Positions 22,010 to 31,788 of a DNA stretch of 64,000 nucleotides are shown piece after piece; position 1 is the stretch's first letter, and each line of letters starts with the position of its first letter. The notes beneath the pieces were generated by a model. It made no database searches and had not been told where the DNA came from. It saw nothing but the letters and a program-made list of their open reading frames with translations. The stretch covers positions 859,846-923,845 of the forward strand of contig JAJVDF010000359.1 in assembly GCA_022410635.1 (NCBI GenBank), given 5' to 3'. Source of the DNA: Tretioscincus oriximinensis (lineage: Eukaryota > Chordata > Lepidosauria > Squamata > Gymnophthalmidae). The translations under genes were made by a program, and so were the position numbers.

Positions 22010-22512
22010 GAGAGGTAACGTCTGGGCCTCTTCAGCCTCGAAAGGCAACGTTTGAGAGGTGATCTGATTGAAGTCTATAAAATCCTGCATGGGATGGATA
22101 GGGAGATTAGAGAAAAAAATGTTTTCTCTATCACACAACACTAGGACCAGAGGGCCCCCCTTGAAATTGATGGACAGAAAAGTGAGAACCGACAAAGGAA
22201 AGTTTTTTTTCAACCAGAGGGTCATCGGCCTGTGGAATTGACTTCCTGAAGAGGTAGTGGTAGCTAACAGCTTGGATAGCTTCAAGACAGGACTAGACAG
22301 GTTTATGGACACCAAGTGTATAAATGGGTCCTAGGATGGATGTCTGGATGCTGCCTCCAGTATGGAGCAACAAGTAGTGCTCCTGAAATGCCATTTGCAG
22401 GGAGTCATGAACAGGGGCATATTTTGCCTTCTTCTGTTCTGACTGTGCGAGACAGAAAGCTGGACTAGATGGGTTCTGGCCCAATTCAGTATGGCTCTTC
22501 TTATGTTCTTAG
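22010..22512 (+). mobile_element. CR1-T, nearly collinear 3' half
   Basis: From the RLGLFSLE-like region to GGCTCTTCTTATGTTCTTA without major gaps. Confidence 0.88.
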
Positions 22513-22544
22513 GGATTGGAAGTCACTTTTAATCACACTGTTAC

Positions 22545-22740
22545 TATTTTTAAAGAAAGGATTAGACAAATACACAGGGATATTAATAGCTCCTGGAATG
22601 AATTCCCAGGGGCCACTTCCAGGTTGGATAGAATTGAGAGCAGGTGTTAGTTCTGTCCTTTCCTTCCACTTGAGAACCCTGAATCAGTTGAGGCTCCATT
22701 ATGTGAAGCAGAATACTGGACTAGGTGGATCAATGACTAC
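22545..22740 (+). mobile_element. Old CR1-T tail
   Basis: AAGAAAGGATTAGACAAATA through GGACTAGGTGGATCAATGAC. Strongly diverged. Confidence 0.6.
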
Positions 22741-23155
22741 TAGAAGAAGAAAGAGTTGGGTTTTATATCTCGCGTTTCCCAACCCGAANGGAAACAAAGT
22801 GGCTTCCATAACCTTCTGTTCTCTTCACAAGAAGAGGAATCTGCTTTTCGCCCAAAGACAATTGCATCTATTNTACCTTCCCTACTATGTTGTGGTGGTA
22901 GCTAATTAATCTGCTCAACTTTGCTTTCAAACTGATGGGTTGGTTGAAGGTGAGGCTCCATGGCTGACGCATGAAACAGTATCTCTGTTGAAACATCGAT
23001 GCTCTTAACCTCTTCACAACAGACAACTTGTGAAGATTGCAGGGCTGAGAGAGCTCTGAAGACCTGCGATTAGCCCAGCTGGCTTGTGTAGAGGCATGCA
23101 GAATCAAAACAGGAGACAGATAAGAGTCTGACAACCACTACCCCAGACTGGCTTT
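22741..23155 (-). mobile_element. SINE-A split by a SINE-B
   Basis: SINE-A occupies 22741-22830 and 23010-23155 (tRNA head at right, AACCACTACCCCAGACTGGC). The gap is filled by a minus-strand SINE-B flanked by the duplicated CTCTTCACAA (22821-22830 and 23010-23019). Confidence 0.8.
22831..23009 (-). mobile_element. SINE-B nested in SINE-A
   Basis: Reversed SINE-B body (CTTTTCGCCCAAAGACAATT). The exact 10-bp flanking repeat shows retroposition into the SINE-A. Confidence 0.8.
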
Positions 23156-23158
23156 CGA

Positions 23159-23310
23159 ATGGGCTGCCTCCAGGTTAGACAGTCAGGCAGGGTGTATCAA
23201 GGCAACTAGAAACGAAGTGAGAGCAGGTGAAGCCTTTGTCTTTCTCTTCTGCTGAGAATGCTTAGAAGCAATTGTTCAACCTGCTGTGTTCCTCTTGTGT
23301 TCACATAATA
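23159..23310 (+). mobile_element. Old CR1-T tail next to the PINX1 exon
   Basis: CAGGTGAAGCCTTTGTCTTT and CTTAGAAGCAATTGTTCAAC mark a CR1-T terminus ending only about 35 bp before the splice acceptor of the PINX1 last exon. Confidence 0.6.
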
Positions 23311-23344
23311 ATAACAAGAACTCACCTTCTGTTTTATGTTGCAG

Positions 23345-23902
23345 GCCAGTGATACAGCCCCAGACTCCCCCGAAGAGAATTTGAAAGAGNAGGAGAAGTC
23401 TCCAGATGCTGTGGACACAGGTTATACTGTGACAAGTGCTCTCAGCGTGCAGGAATATTTTGCCAAACGTATGGCAAAATTGAAGAGGGCCCAGCAGGAA
23501 AAAGCAGCCAGCCCTCCTCCAGGAAAGAAGGGGAGGTCAAAGGATCTGGCAATCCAAGACCCAAAGAGTCCATCTGATAATGATCCCTCAGGACCAGAGA
23601 CAAATGGGCTCCAGACCCTTGACACAAGTGGGGAAGGAGNCGCCAAGGAGCTGGAGAGAAAAAAGAAGAAGAAAAAGAAATCTAAATACAATGCCCTTAG
23701 TGGTGACGTCGGTTATAGNCAGTCCCAAAATGAGATCCAGGGGACAGAGATCTTCTCCAGTGGAACACCTGATGNAGAAGACGACGATTTCAAGGCGCCA
23801 AGGCAGAAGAAAAAGGACAAGAAGAAACACAAAAAGCTTAAAAAGGAAACAACTGAGAACATTGATAGTGCAAAGCCAAAGAAGAAGAAATGCTCCAGTT
23901 AG
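23345..23902 (+). CDS. PINX1: PINX1, last coding exon (C-terminal 185 residues)
   Basis: PINX1 is a nucleolar protein that binds TRF1 and TERT, inhibits telomerase and helps rRNA maturation. This exon carries the C-terminal half; the N-terminal G-patch lies in exons outside the window or not found here. The exon follows a good acceptor (TTTTATGTTGCAG), opens in phase 0 with A-S-D-T-A-P, and ends TAG. At residues 32-43 it has the family's most conserved block (SALSVQEYFAKRM; human has SAFTIQEYFAKRM, from memory). The rest is a lysine-rich low-complexity tail: K-runs at about 108-114, 154-168 and 180-183, the nucleolar/RNA-binding type. Three N bases make three residues uncertain. The canonical F-x-L-x-P TRF1-docking motif is not seen; the nearest is FKAPR at 149-153. 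SOX7 lies downstream in the same orientation, as in human. Confidence 0.9.
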   Translation, partial: ASDTAPDSPEENLKEXEKSPDAVDTGYTVTSALSVQEYFAKRMAKLKRAQQEKAASPPPGKKGRSKDLAIQDPKSPSDNDPSGPETNGLQTLDTSGEGXAKELERKKKKKKKSKYNALSGDVGYXQSQNEIQGTEIFSSGTPDXEDDDFKAPRQKKKDKKKHKKLKKETTENIDSAKPKKKKCSS

Positions 23903-24236
23903 CAATTAATTGCCCGCCCCAGACTTTGGACGTGAGCAAAGTTCTTGGGAAGATGCCTTAATGCCCCAAGCTTTGTGAGGTGTGAGTTTGGCTGCAGATA
24001 AAATGTACATCATGTGCTAGGAGAGCACCTTGGAGGAGTTATGAAGATGCACCCAGAGGGTCCCTTGCAACCTCTTGCAGTCAATGGGAGTCCAGTGATG
24101 AAGAGGACCCGTCACCATGAATACATGGATTCATTTGGGGTGGGCCTAATTGCTATTGGGAAATATTAATTGATCTAATCCCCATTCCATGCTTGGTGCN
24201 TTGTAAAATAAACTTGACTCCATGTTCACATTTCTC
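23903..24236 (+). other. PINX1: PINX1 3' UTR
   Basis: Non-repetitive sequence directly after the PINX1 stop. It ends a little after the AATAAA signal and a downstream GT/T-rich stretch. The 3' end is inferred and has no transcript support here. Confidence 0.7.
24207..24212 (+). terminator. PINX1: PINX1 polyadenylation signal AATAAA
   Basis: The only canonical hexamer within 400 bp of the stop. It is followed by a T-rich element at about 24225-24239. Confidence 0.75.
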
Positions 24237-24589
24237 CCTTGCCTCTAGAGATTTCTCATAAGGTTTGGCTGCATTATATAAACCAACGGATTTTTAATTA
24301 TACCTGTATCCAAAATGATGGATGGCTGTCAAACCACTGCTACTTGCTGATGAGAAGTGATGGAGGTGATGCCTTGAAAGGATCCTTCCTTCGCTTGGCA
24401 CCAACAGCTTCAGTTGGCTTAGCCATCCCATGGTGCCTTATCATATAAGGGATACTCTAAAGACTTGAAATGGAGGCAAATATCTTGGAGGACATTTTGA
24501 TTGTTAACCAAAGGGCCGTAGCCTCTTGCAGAGAAGCCAGATGTTGATCTTGGTCCTAAGACTAATCTGAAACAATCTCCTTATATCTA
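24237..24589. other. Intergenic, nothing recognised
   Basis: No repeat or gene signal between the PINX1 3' end and the next repeat block. Confidence 0.4.
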
Positions 24590-24665
24590 GCAAGGGGATC
24601 CCAAAAGCCCTTCGGGGACTAACAAGAAATAGGATCAGTGGTGTGAACTTCCGTAGACAAGTCTA
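24590..24665 (-). repeat. CATCTGAAG repeat, old
   Basis: GGGGACTAACAAGAAATAGG and TTCCGTAGACAAGTCTACTT are reversed forms of this repeat. Confidence 0.55.
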
Positions 24666-24667
24666 CT

Positions 24668-26060
24668 TAGAATCATAGAATCATCGGGTCCAACCCCCTG
24701 CTCGATGCAGGATTCATTAAANCATCCCAGGCAGATGACTGTCCAGTCTCTGTTTGAAGACTTCCAGGGAAGGCGAACTCACCACCCTCTGTGGCAAATT
24801 GTTCCACTGGTTTATCACCCTGACTGTTAGAAAGGTTTTTTTATATCTAATCTGAATCTACTCCCTTGTAGTTTCATTCCATTGTTTCTAGTCCTTCTCA
24901 GTCTTCTCTTTTGCAGACTAAACATCCCCTGATCCTTTAACCATTCCTCATAGGACATGATTTCCAGACATCCTTGTAACTCTTTTGCACTTGCTCTAGT
25001 TTATCAATGTCCTTTTTAAATTGGGCCCCCCAGAACTGAACACAGNATTCCAAGTGTGGTCGTACCAAAGTACTGTAGAGAGGAATAATTACTTCACGTG
25101 AGCGAGATTCTATGCCCCTCTTGATACATCCCAGGATTGTGTTTNCCTTTTTCGCAGCTGCTTCACACTGTTGACTCATGTTTAATCTGTGATCTACCAA
25201 AACACCCAGGTCCTTCTCACCTGTGCTGCTGCTCAGACATATTCCTCCCATNNTANANGTGCTGTTTTCATTATTTTTNCCCAGATGTAGNATCTTGCAT
25301 TTCTCTCTGTTAAATACCATTCTGTTAGTTTCAGCCCATTGTTCAAGTTTGTCTAGATCTTTTTGAATCCTATCTCTNTCTTGTNTAGTATTAGCAACAC
25401 CNCCTATTTTTGTGTCATCAGCAAATTTGATAAGTTTTCCTTCAATTCCTTCATCTAGATCATTTATAAATATGTTAAATAGCACTGGGCCTAGGACAGA
25501 NCCTTGNGGTACCCCACTTGAAACATTCTTCCAATTGGATGTGNAACCATTTATTATCACTCTTTGAGTNCGATCACTAAGCCAGTTTTCAATCCATCTA
25601 ACTGTTGCTTTGTCAATCCCGTACTTGACCATTTTTTCAATAAGGATGGAATGAGATACTTTGTNAAATGCTTNACTGAAGTCGAGATATACCACATCTA
25701 CTGCATTTCCCTGATCAACCCATTTGGTAATTCTATCATAGAANGAAATTAGNTTAGTCTGGCATGACTTGTTTGTTACAAATCCATGTTGGCTCTGATT
25801 AATTACTGCATTCATATCCAAGTGCTGGCATACATGCTGCTTTATAACTTGTTCAAGGAGCTTTCCTGGTATTGAAGTCAGACTCACAGGCCTGTAGGTT
25901 CCCGGTTCCACCTTTTTACCCTTTTTGAAGATAGGGACAACATTTGCCCTTCTCCATTCTACTGGGACTTCTCCTGTTGTCCATGAATTTTCAAAGATCA
26001 CTGCAAGTGGTTCCGCTATTACTTCTGACTTTCTTGGTTGCCATCAAGACTCAAGGTCTT
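24668..26060 (-). mobile_element. CR1-A LINE, longest copy in the window
   Basis: 5'-truncated CR1 with its 3' end at the left (AATCATAGAATCAT reversed octamers) and about 1.4 kb of ORF2. The coding end from 24936 down to the 3' UTR is out of frame with the main ORF. Its N bases are unusually dense (more than 20), which suggests assembly uncertainty among near-identical copies. Confidence 0.93.
24937..26001 (-). pseudogene. CR1-A reverse transcriptase ORF fragment
   Basis: 354 codons of CR1 ORF2, an RNA-directed DNA polymerase that copies its own RNA. Recognisable in order: RT1/2 region (VVPIFKKGKKVEPGTYRPVS, about 21-40), catalytic Asp in VVYLDFS (103-109), [15 protein letters not shown] (168-182), the second catalytic pair in KFADDTKI (192-199; F replaces Y of the YADD box, as is usual in CR1), and the LGVLVDHRLNMS region. 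The N-terminal endonuclease is missing by truncation. The frame is lost after VWKSCPMRNG, where the last conserved C-terminal block should follow, so it cannot be functional alone. Confidence 0.9.
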
Positions 26061-26088
26061 ATTATAAATGTCTGCTACCTATTGCAGT

Positions 26089-26438
26089 CAGTGTTGGGAG
26101 TCATCCAATGGGAAATCTGATAGGAACCCGAAAATCTCAGGCTTCTGAGTCTTCTCCCCAAGCGCTTAGCGGGTGTAGACATTTTATGATATCACTTCCG
26201 GGGTGGGACCAGAAGTGATGTCACTCCAGACACCACTCCCCAGAAGCTGGAATGGCATCATCTGTGATGTCCCTTCTGGNCCCCGACACACCCTTTCCAG
26301 AAGCAGAAACCAGAAGCAAGATCACAATGGTGTCATTTCTGGCNCCAGCGTATTTCCCGTACAATGCTGCATGAGAACGCATGTGGGAGTGGGTGATCCA
26401 ACAAAATGTATGAGATTCTCATACGATTCCCAGCACTG
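26089..26438. mobile_element. hAT-like short non-autonomous element
   Basis: Ends CAGTGTTGGGAGTCAT and ATACGATTCCCAGCACTG form an inverted repeat of about 16 bp with the CAGTG start typical of hAT elements. The interior has repeated GAAGTGATGTCACT/CACTTCCGG motifs. Flanking 8-mers match only imperfectly, so the target duplication is not secure. Confidence 0.65.
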
Positions 26439-27084
26439 TTACGGTGAGAGCAAATCTGCCTTTACAAGCAGGCTTTCTCAGACCGTGTGCCACAAGGGAG
26501 GCAGGGAGGGAAATGAATGAATGAACAAATAAATAAATAATTGTTTCAACATGACGGCCATAGCCAAGAGTGGACGGTGGGAGTGGGTCTGCCTGCCAAT
26601 TCGTGGTTTGCAAAATTTGCATTCCTGGAATTTTCTTGGTGGACTTCAAAGGTGTTCTGGAGTGAGTGAGTGATGGCTAGTGGCGTAGTGGATCGCGGCC
26701 TGTTAAAGCAAGAATCAAAAGGCAACTTTTGACCTGGGCTGCTTGCACCTGATTGGCTCCCTCGACACTTGTGGCTTTCATTCTCTCCCAGAAGCCACCT
26801 GAAAAAAATCAAATAAAGCTCAGGTTACGAGGGCCTTGTTAAATAACATTTAGTATGTTTTGTAAATCCTTCCTCCTTCCCCCTCCCTTCCTTCTTCTAC
26901 ACTTTGATCTCTTGTTGGTTACTGCGAAAGTTTCACACGCAACAAATAATTATATTGACAAAGGAACGTTCTGGTCTTACGGGAAAATTGGGGGAAAAAA
27001 TCAGCCAAGTAAACAGATTAAGTAAATACTAGGTATATAATCCGCCTTCTGGTAGTTTGTAAGGGATAATTAATAATAATAGTA
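26439..27084. other. Intergenic, nothing recognised
   Basis: Contains (AAAT)n near 26526-26541 and an (AAT)n run at about 27069-27094. No gene evidence. Confidence 0.35.
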
Positions 27085-27215
27085 ATAATAATAACAGCAA
27101 TGGCATTTATAATGTTCCTTTCACCAAAGAACGGCGTCCATAGCTATTGTTGCTTTCTCCACAACAGACACCCTGTGAAGTAGGTGGGGCTGAAAAAGTT
27201 CTAAAGAACTGAGAG
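27085..27215 (-). mobile_element. SINE-A fragment
   Basis: CACAACAGACACCCTGTGAAGTAGG body with AAAAAGTTCTAAAGAACTGA. The head is missing. (Motif positions about 27159-27214.). Confidence 0.7.
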
Positions 27216-27498
27216 ATTCCCCAATATTATTTTAATAAAAGGCTGTTATACAGATTTTAAGTGCACAGGTATCCCTATGGGATTGTATTTGGGGCCCAAG
27301 TTACNTTGGGCCTTACCAGTTAAAGTCAACTCTTGAATTGGGCTTAGTAGCAGATTGGCAGCCAGTGCAGCTCTTTCAAGACCAGCGTGATGTGTGTCTG
27401 GCCAGCCGTTCCGGTCAACAGTCTAGCTGCTGCATTCTGCACCAACATTCAGCTTCCGAAGCNTTTTCAAGGACAGCCCCATACAGACTGCGTTACAA

Positions 27499-28125
27499 CT
27501 CCTTGAAACTGATGGGAAGAAAAGTGAGAACAGACAAAGAAAAGTATTTTTTCACCCAGAGGGTCANCAGCCTGTGGAATTTACTTCCGGAAGAGGTGGT
27601 GGTGGCTAACAGCTTGGATCGTTTCAAGACAGGATTAGACAGGTTTATGGACACCAAGGGTATAAATGGATATGAGGATGGATGTCTGGATGCTGCCTCC
27701 GGGATGGAGCAACAGGCAGGGCTCCTGAGATACCATTTGCAGGGAGTCCAGCAAAGGGGCTAGCAGCACTATGAGACTAACTTGAGAAAAGTGGTTGGCA
27801 TAAGCTTTCGTAGACAGGTCTACTTCTTCAGATGCTTCTACTTCTTCTTCTTAGTCCCTCAGCATCTGAAGAAGTAGACCTGTCTACGAAAGCTTATGCC
27901 AACCACTTTTCTCAAGTTAGTCTCATAGTGCTGCTAGCCCCTTTGCTGGACTTTCTGCTAGACTAACACNGCTATTTCTCTGCATTTGCAGGGAGTCATG
28001 AACAGGACTTTCCCCTGTTCGGACTGCCCAGGTGCATCTGGTGGGCTTCTGTGTGACACAGAATGCTGGACTTGATGGGCTGTGGCCTGATCCAGGATGG
28101 CTCTTCTTATGTTCTTATGTTCTAA
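27499..28125 (+). mobile_element. CR1-T nested in L2
   Basis: SLKLMGRKVRTDKEKYFFTQ is readable at the start, and the tail ends TTCTTATGTTCTTATGTTCT. It is itself interrupted at 27749-27983 by a palindromic insertion flanked by the 14-bp repeat ATTTGCAGGGAGTC. Confidence 0.88.
27746..27951. repeat. Perfect 90-bp palindrome of CATCTGAAG repeats
   Basis: Left arm 27746-27835 and right arm 27862-27951 are exact reverse complements over 90 of 90 bases by direct comparison, with a 26-bp spacer. Each arm is one CATCTGAAG repeat unit. The whole insertion (27749-27983) ends GACTAACACNGCTATTTCTC and carries a 14-bp target-site duplication. Confidence 0.93.
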
Positions 28126-28560
28126 TAGTCCCAACTCCAATCTGGAAGTTACCAGAGCGTAGATTACTGTGGCTAAATCATCCCTGTTTAGAAGTGGCCG
28201 TAACTGGCGAACCAGACNTAGCTGGAAGTAGGCACTCCTGGCCACCAGCTCCACCTAATCTTCAAGTGTCAGGGCAGGATCCAGAAGCACCCCCGGATTT
28301 CGCACCTGTCCCTTATAGGGCAATCAAACCCCATCAAGGACAGGGTGCCTCCCCACTTCACAAACCTGGGAAGCCCCAGCACATGGCACCTCCATCTTGG
28401 AAATTATGCAATTGGGCACCTGGCGAGCCTGCAGAGGGAGGCTGTCCCATAGTTTGGGAACCACCACAAAGGAGGCCCTGCCCTTCTCCTTAATGCACGA
28501 CCAGGTCTATTTGGGACTTGACCTGATCCACCCCATCATTGCGTTCTAACAGTTGAAAAG

Positions 28561-29045
28561 GAGGAGGCATTGAGGAGAGGATTGTTAAAAACGTTAAAAT
28601 ATATGATCAGAGATGTTTTCATGAATTGAGACCATAGGCCTTTGAGGATTGTGTATGGATTCCTTAATCTCCTGGCACTAGATATTGATCCACAGGAATC
28701 TAAAGAGATTAATCACCTCGACACCACACCCATAATTTTGCATTTCTATTGCCAGTCATACATATAGATTGCTTATATAGGTCTGCCTGTAGGCATTTGA
28801 CTCTATCTTAGTCTGTGAATGCTCACATTACCAACTTCTTCCTGTCTCTACTACATTCCTTCCAATATAGATTTGTCCTTATGCGCTTCATGCATCTGAT
28901 GAAGCAGATTTAGACTGCCAACGTCTTTCTCTTTGTTAGTCCCTAGGCTGCTATTACCTTGCCAGTATAGGTCTCTCTTTACGCACTTGAGTCCATGCAT
29001 CTAGTGAAGTAGGCTTAGTCTACATGGCACCAGAAAGACTAACCG
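28561..29045. repeat. Two partial CATCTGAAG-related units and unassigned DNA
   Basis: At 28859-28955 TGCATCTGATGAAGCAGATT precedes TTCTCTTTGTTAGTCCCTAG. At 28990-29035 GCATCTAGTGAAGTAGGCTT is a second, truncated unit. Both are preceded by a related TATAGATTTGTCCTTATGCG / TATAGGTCTCTCTTTACGCA sequence, so the unit here is longer than in other copies. Confidence 0.5.
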
Positions 29046-29172
29046 AAAGCAGGGAATTGAGAACAGGTGAAGGTTTTGCCTCCATCTTGTGCGTGGGAGG
29101 CCCAAGTGCAATTAGTGGGCCACTTTGCAAACATAATGATGGACTAGATGGGCTGTGGCCCCATTCGACATT
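29046..29172 (+). mobile_element. CR1-T tail
   Basis: AATTGAGAACAGGTGAAGG to ATGGGCTGTGGCCCCATTCG. Degenerate. Confidence 0.65.
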
Positions 29173-30460
29173 TAGGTATAGGGCAGTATAGAAACACAAC
29201 TAAATAAATCATAAGTAGTAAAAGGTGTGTGGAACAGTTCAACGTTCCGAGGTTGAACAGGAAGACTGGCAGCCTCCAGAAACCAATGACAGGACTCGGA
29301 ACTTCGATAATCCCCAGAGACCAGAATCCTTGCTTGGAAACTGGCTCAAAGAAAACCGTGGGAAATAATAAACGGCCAGTGCTCTGGTGGAAAGATGTGA
29401 GAAATGGAGCAGCGAGAAGCAGAAAAGAAAATGGAAAAAAGGAACAAAACAAAGAAGCAGCAAGTGAAAGGAGGATGGGAGAGGGCAAGGGAAGGGGAGA
29501 ATGGGCGGAGACATAGATGGGAGCAAGGAGGAGGAGGGGCTAGAGCCTGTTGCGTTACTGTAATGTTACGGGCTAATTCCGCTAGTGAATGAGTGAATAA
29601 ATAAATAAGGGGTGTAATAAAGGGTGTTATGTTCCATGTAGTNCACAATCATTCCTGTGCTACTGAAACATTCCTGCAGGACACTCAAATGTTGTATTCC
29701 GGGCTTTCTATGTCACATGACATTTTTTCACCCAATCACAAGGGAGAACAACCAGCCACGTAGATAGAGCAAAGAAAGACTAAAAAAATACAGCCTCCCC
29801 TTCCTGTCCCTGGACTTGGAGCAGGAATGATTCAGCCTGGGGAAGAGTAGATAACAGAACACATTCTCCCGCCACAGTGGATGGGAAAGATTCCCAGGGA
29901 CTATTTCCTGAACGTAAGTGCAAAAAAGTCACACAAGTGCGTCTGTGCTTTTCCTTGGACACACCTTCGCCTACCCTTTGGGACTAATTAGAACCGGAGA
30001 AGAAGACACTCAGTTTGGGATCCACAGTTTGTTTCCTTTACCATCCCTTAAGACAGCTGTTTTTTGACAGGTACCTGTCACACCCCTGAATTCCACATGT
30101 CTCTACAATCCCTGGTGACCTCTAGACAGCATCATGTTGCAACACAGTGAAATTAACCATAATCNTGACAACCTGAGGTTTGTCTCTGGCATTTCTTCTG
30201 CTTCTTCTTCTTCTTTTTCATTTTCTGTTTCAGCAAATGCACCAAAACCAACACCCTCGTCATTGACTAATTTAGTTTTTGCTCCCAGAGAAAGTTTTAG
30301 TTAATTCATCAAGTAGGTTCTGTAATATTGCAAAGCCACGACTGAGTGGCAGAATTGTCAGCAAATGTGCTCATATTCAATGCAAACATCTCACTATTAA
30401 AAATGGTGTTACTTTAACCTGGCCTTTGGCAGTATAGAAATGCACCCCAGGACCTGGAGT
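29173..30460. other. Intergenic, no gene recognised
   Basis: A purine-rich block at 29395-29540 gives long opposed open frames by composition only. A CTTCTT run lies at 30195-30216. No splice-supported exon. Confidence 0.35.
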
Positions 30461-30584
30461 GGTTTCATCAATGTTCTGAAGCCAGGGCCAGACAGGCAGG
30501 GGTTGCCATNGAACCATTAGCAAGAAAAGGAAAGACACAGGGAGGAGGAACATGCAGCGGGAGGAAGAGTAAGCTANGACCCCA
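30461..30584. repeat. 124-bp local direct repeat, copy 1
   Basis: GGTTTCATCAATGTTCTGAA to CTANGACCCCA. It matches 31789-31912 with only a handful of differences. Not a known TE tail by inspection. Confidence 0.9.
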
Positions 30585-30728
30585 CCCCACTGCCCAAATG
30601 GCTCAGTCGCTAAGGAGATGGTCTTTCATCCGGGAGATGGGGTTTCAAAGCCCTGTGTCAGCCTACAGCTCTTCCCACCTCAGCTATTCGAAAGAGATGC
30701 AATTTTTTTACCTGCATTTCAATTAGAA

Positions 30729-31078
30729 CAGCGGTTCTCAACCTGTGGGTCGTGACCTNGGCGGGGGTCGAACGACCAAAACACAGGGGTCACCTAAAGC
30801 CATGTTTCCGATGGCTTTAGCCGCTGAGTCGGGGAGGACGCTCCTGGCTGTCAGCGCTGGCCGTGGCAATCTGTCACACGTGATCGTGGCCCGCATGCCC
30901 ACCCTCAACATGGCGGCCCCGGCCTCGGTGCCGGCGCTGACGGTTTCGGTGGCTCTGGGCGGCAGGCTGATCCTTGTGCTCCGCAGGCTGATGAGCAGGA
31001 GCCATCAAAATTGNGGTCACCGCAACATGAGGACCTGTATTGCGGGGCCACGGCATTAGAAATGTATGAGAACCACTG
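30729..31078. mobile_element. SPIN-like hAT non-autonomous element
   Basis: Left end CAGCGGTTCTCAACCTGTGG, then GTCGTGACC, GGGGTCGAACGACC and CACAGGGGTCACCTAAAGCC; right end TATGAGAACCACTG. It has 8-bp target duplications AATTAGAA/AATTAGAT (7 of 8). The uninterrupted SINE-B at 51.7 kb reads AATTAGAT at the same spot. The terminal sequence agrees with my recollection of SPIN hAT elements, which are known to have spread horizontally among tetrapods including squamates. Length 350 bp, CpG-rich, no transposase frame. Confidence 0.8.
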
Positions 31079-31185
31079 AATTAGATAAATGAGTACCATC
31101 ATTAACCTGATGGGAAGATAGAATAAGATTTAAGCCTTNGGGCGAAAATTAACCCTGTAAGCCACTCTGGAAAAGAGCAGGGTAC

Positions 31186-31522
31186 ATAAGAACATAAGAA
31201 GAGCCATCCTGGATCAGGCCACAGCCCATCAAGTCCAGCATTCTGTGTCACACAGAGGCCCACCAGATGCACCTGGNCAGCCCGAACAGAAGAAAGCAAA
31301 ATATGCTCCTGTCCATGACTCCCTGCAAATGGTATCTCAGGAGTCCTGCCTGTTGCTCCATCCCAGAGGCAACATCCAGACATCCATCCTAGTATCCATT
31401 TATACCCTTGGTGTCCATAAATCTGTCCAGTCCTGTCTTGAAACTATCCAAGCTGTTAGCTACCACTACCTCTTCAGGAAGTAAATTCCACAGGCCGATG
31501 ACCTTTGGGTGAAAAAATACTC
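31186..31522 (-). mobile_element. CR1-T, young-looking
   Basis: CATAAGAACATAAGAAGAGC through GGGTGAAAAAATACT. It is close in sequence to the 15621-16172 and 57683-58311 copies, suggesting the same recently active subfamily. Inserted in the SINE-B. Confidence 0.88.
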
Positions 31523-31570
31523 AAAAGAGTATAAAAACTCAATTCTTATTCTTATTATCCTCATCATCAT

Positions 31571-31788
31571 CATCCTCCTTCTTCCCCTTCTTCTTTGTTT
31601 CTTCATCTTCGCCATTTCCTCCTCCTCCAGTTGCCCAAGTATAACTGGTTAATGTTGACTGGGATAGAGTTTTTAACGGGTGCGAAAAAATGATTTCTCC
31701 CGCCAGGCCCCGCAGGAATTAGAATCGTGGCAAAAGCCTTCAACAGCCACAAAAGATGCCAAGCTCTACCCGTTTGTTTCAGAACATT
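31571..31788. other. CT-rich tract and unassigned DNA
   Basis: CT-rich continuation of the SINE-B tail to about 31630, then unclassified sequence. Confidence 0.35.

Larger units (their letters stand above)
27300..28560 (-). mobile_element. L2-like LINE split by a CR1-T
   Basis: The right part (28126-28560) encodes on the minus strand VARSAYFQLXLVRQLRPLLN and LATVIYALVTSRLE. The left part (27300-27498) encodes MLVQNAAARLLTG. These are consecutive blocks of an L2-clade ORF2 in known reptile elements. A CR1-T sits exactly between them. Confidence 0.75.
30590..31570 (+). mobile_element. SINE-B interrupted by SPIN-like hAT and CR1-T
   Basis: Head and body at 30590-30728, middle at 31079-31185 (GTAAGCCACTCTGG), tail at 31523-31570 (TATAAAAACTCAATTCTTATTC). 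The three pieces join up to one SINE-B. Confidence 0.8.

Noticed and set aside
24937..26001. A host gene encoding a 354-residue protein
   Set aside because: The motifs and 3' octamer repeats identify a 5'-truncated CR1 reverse transcriptase.
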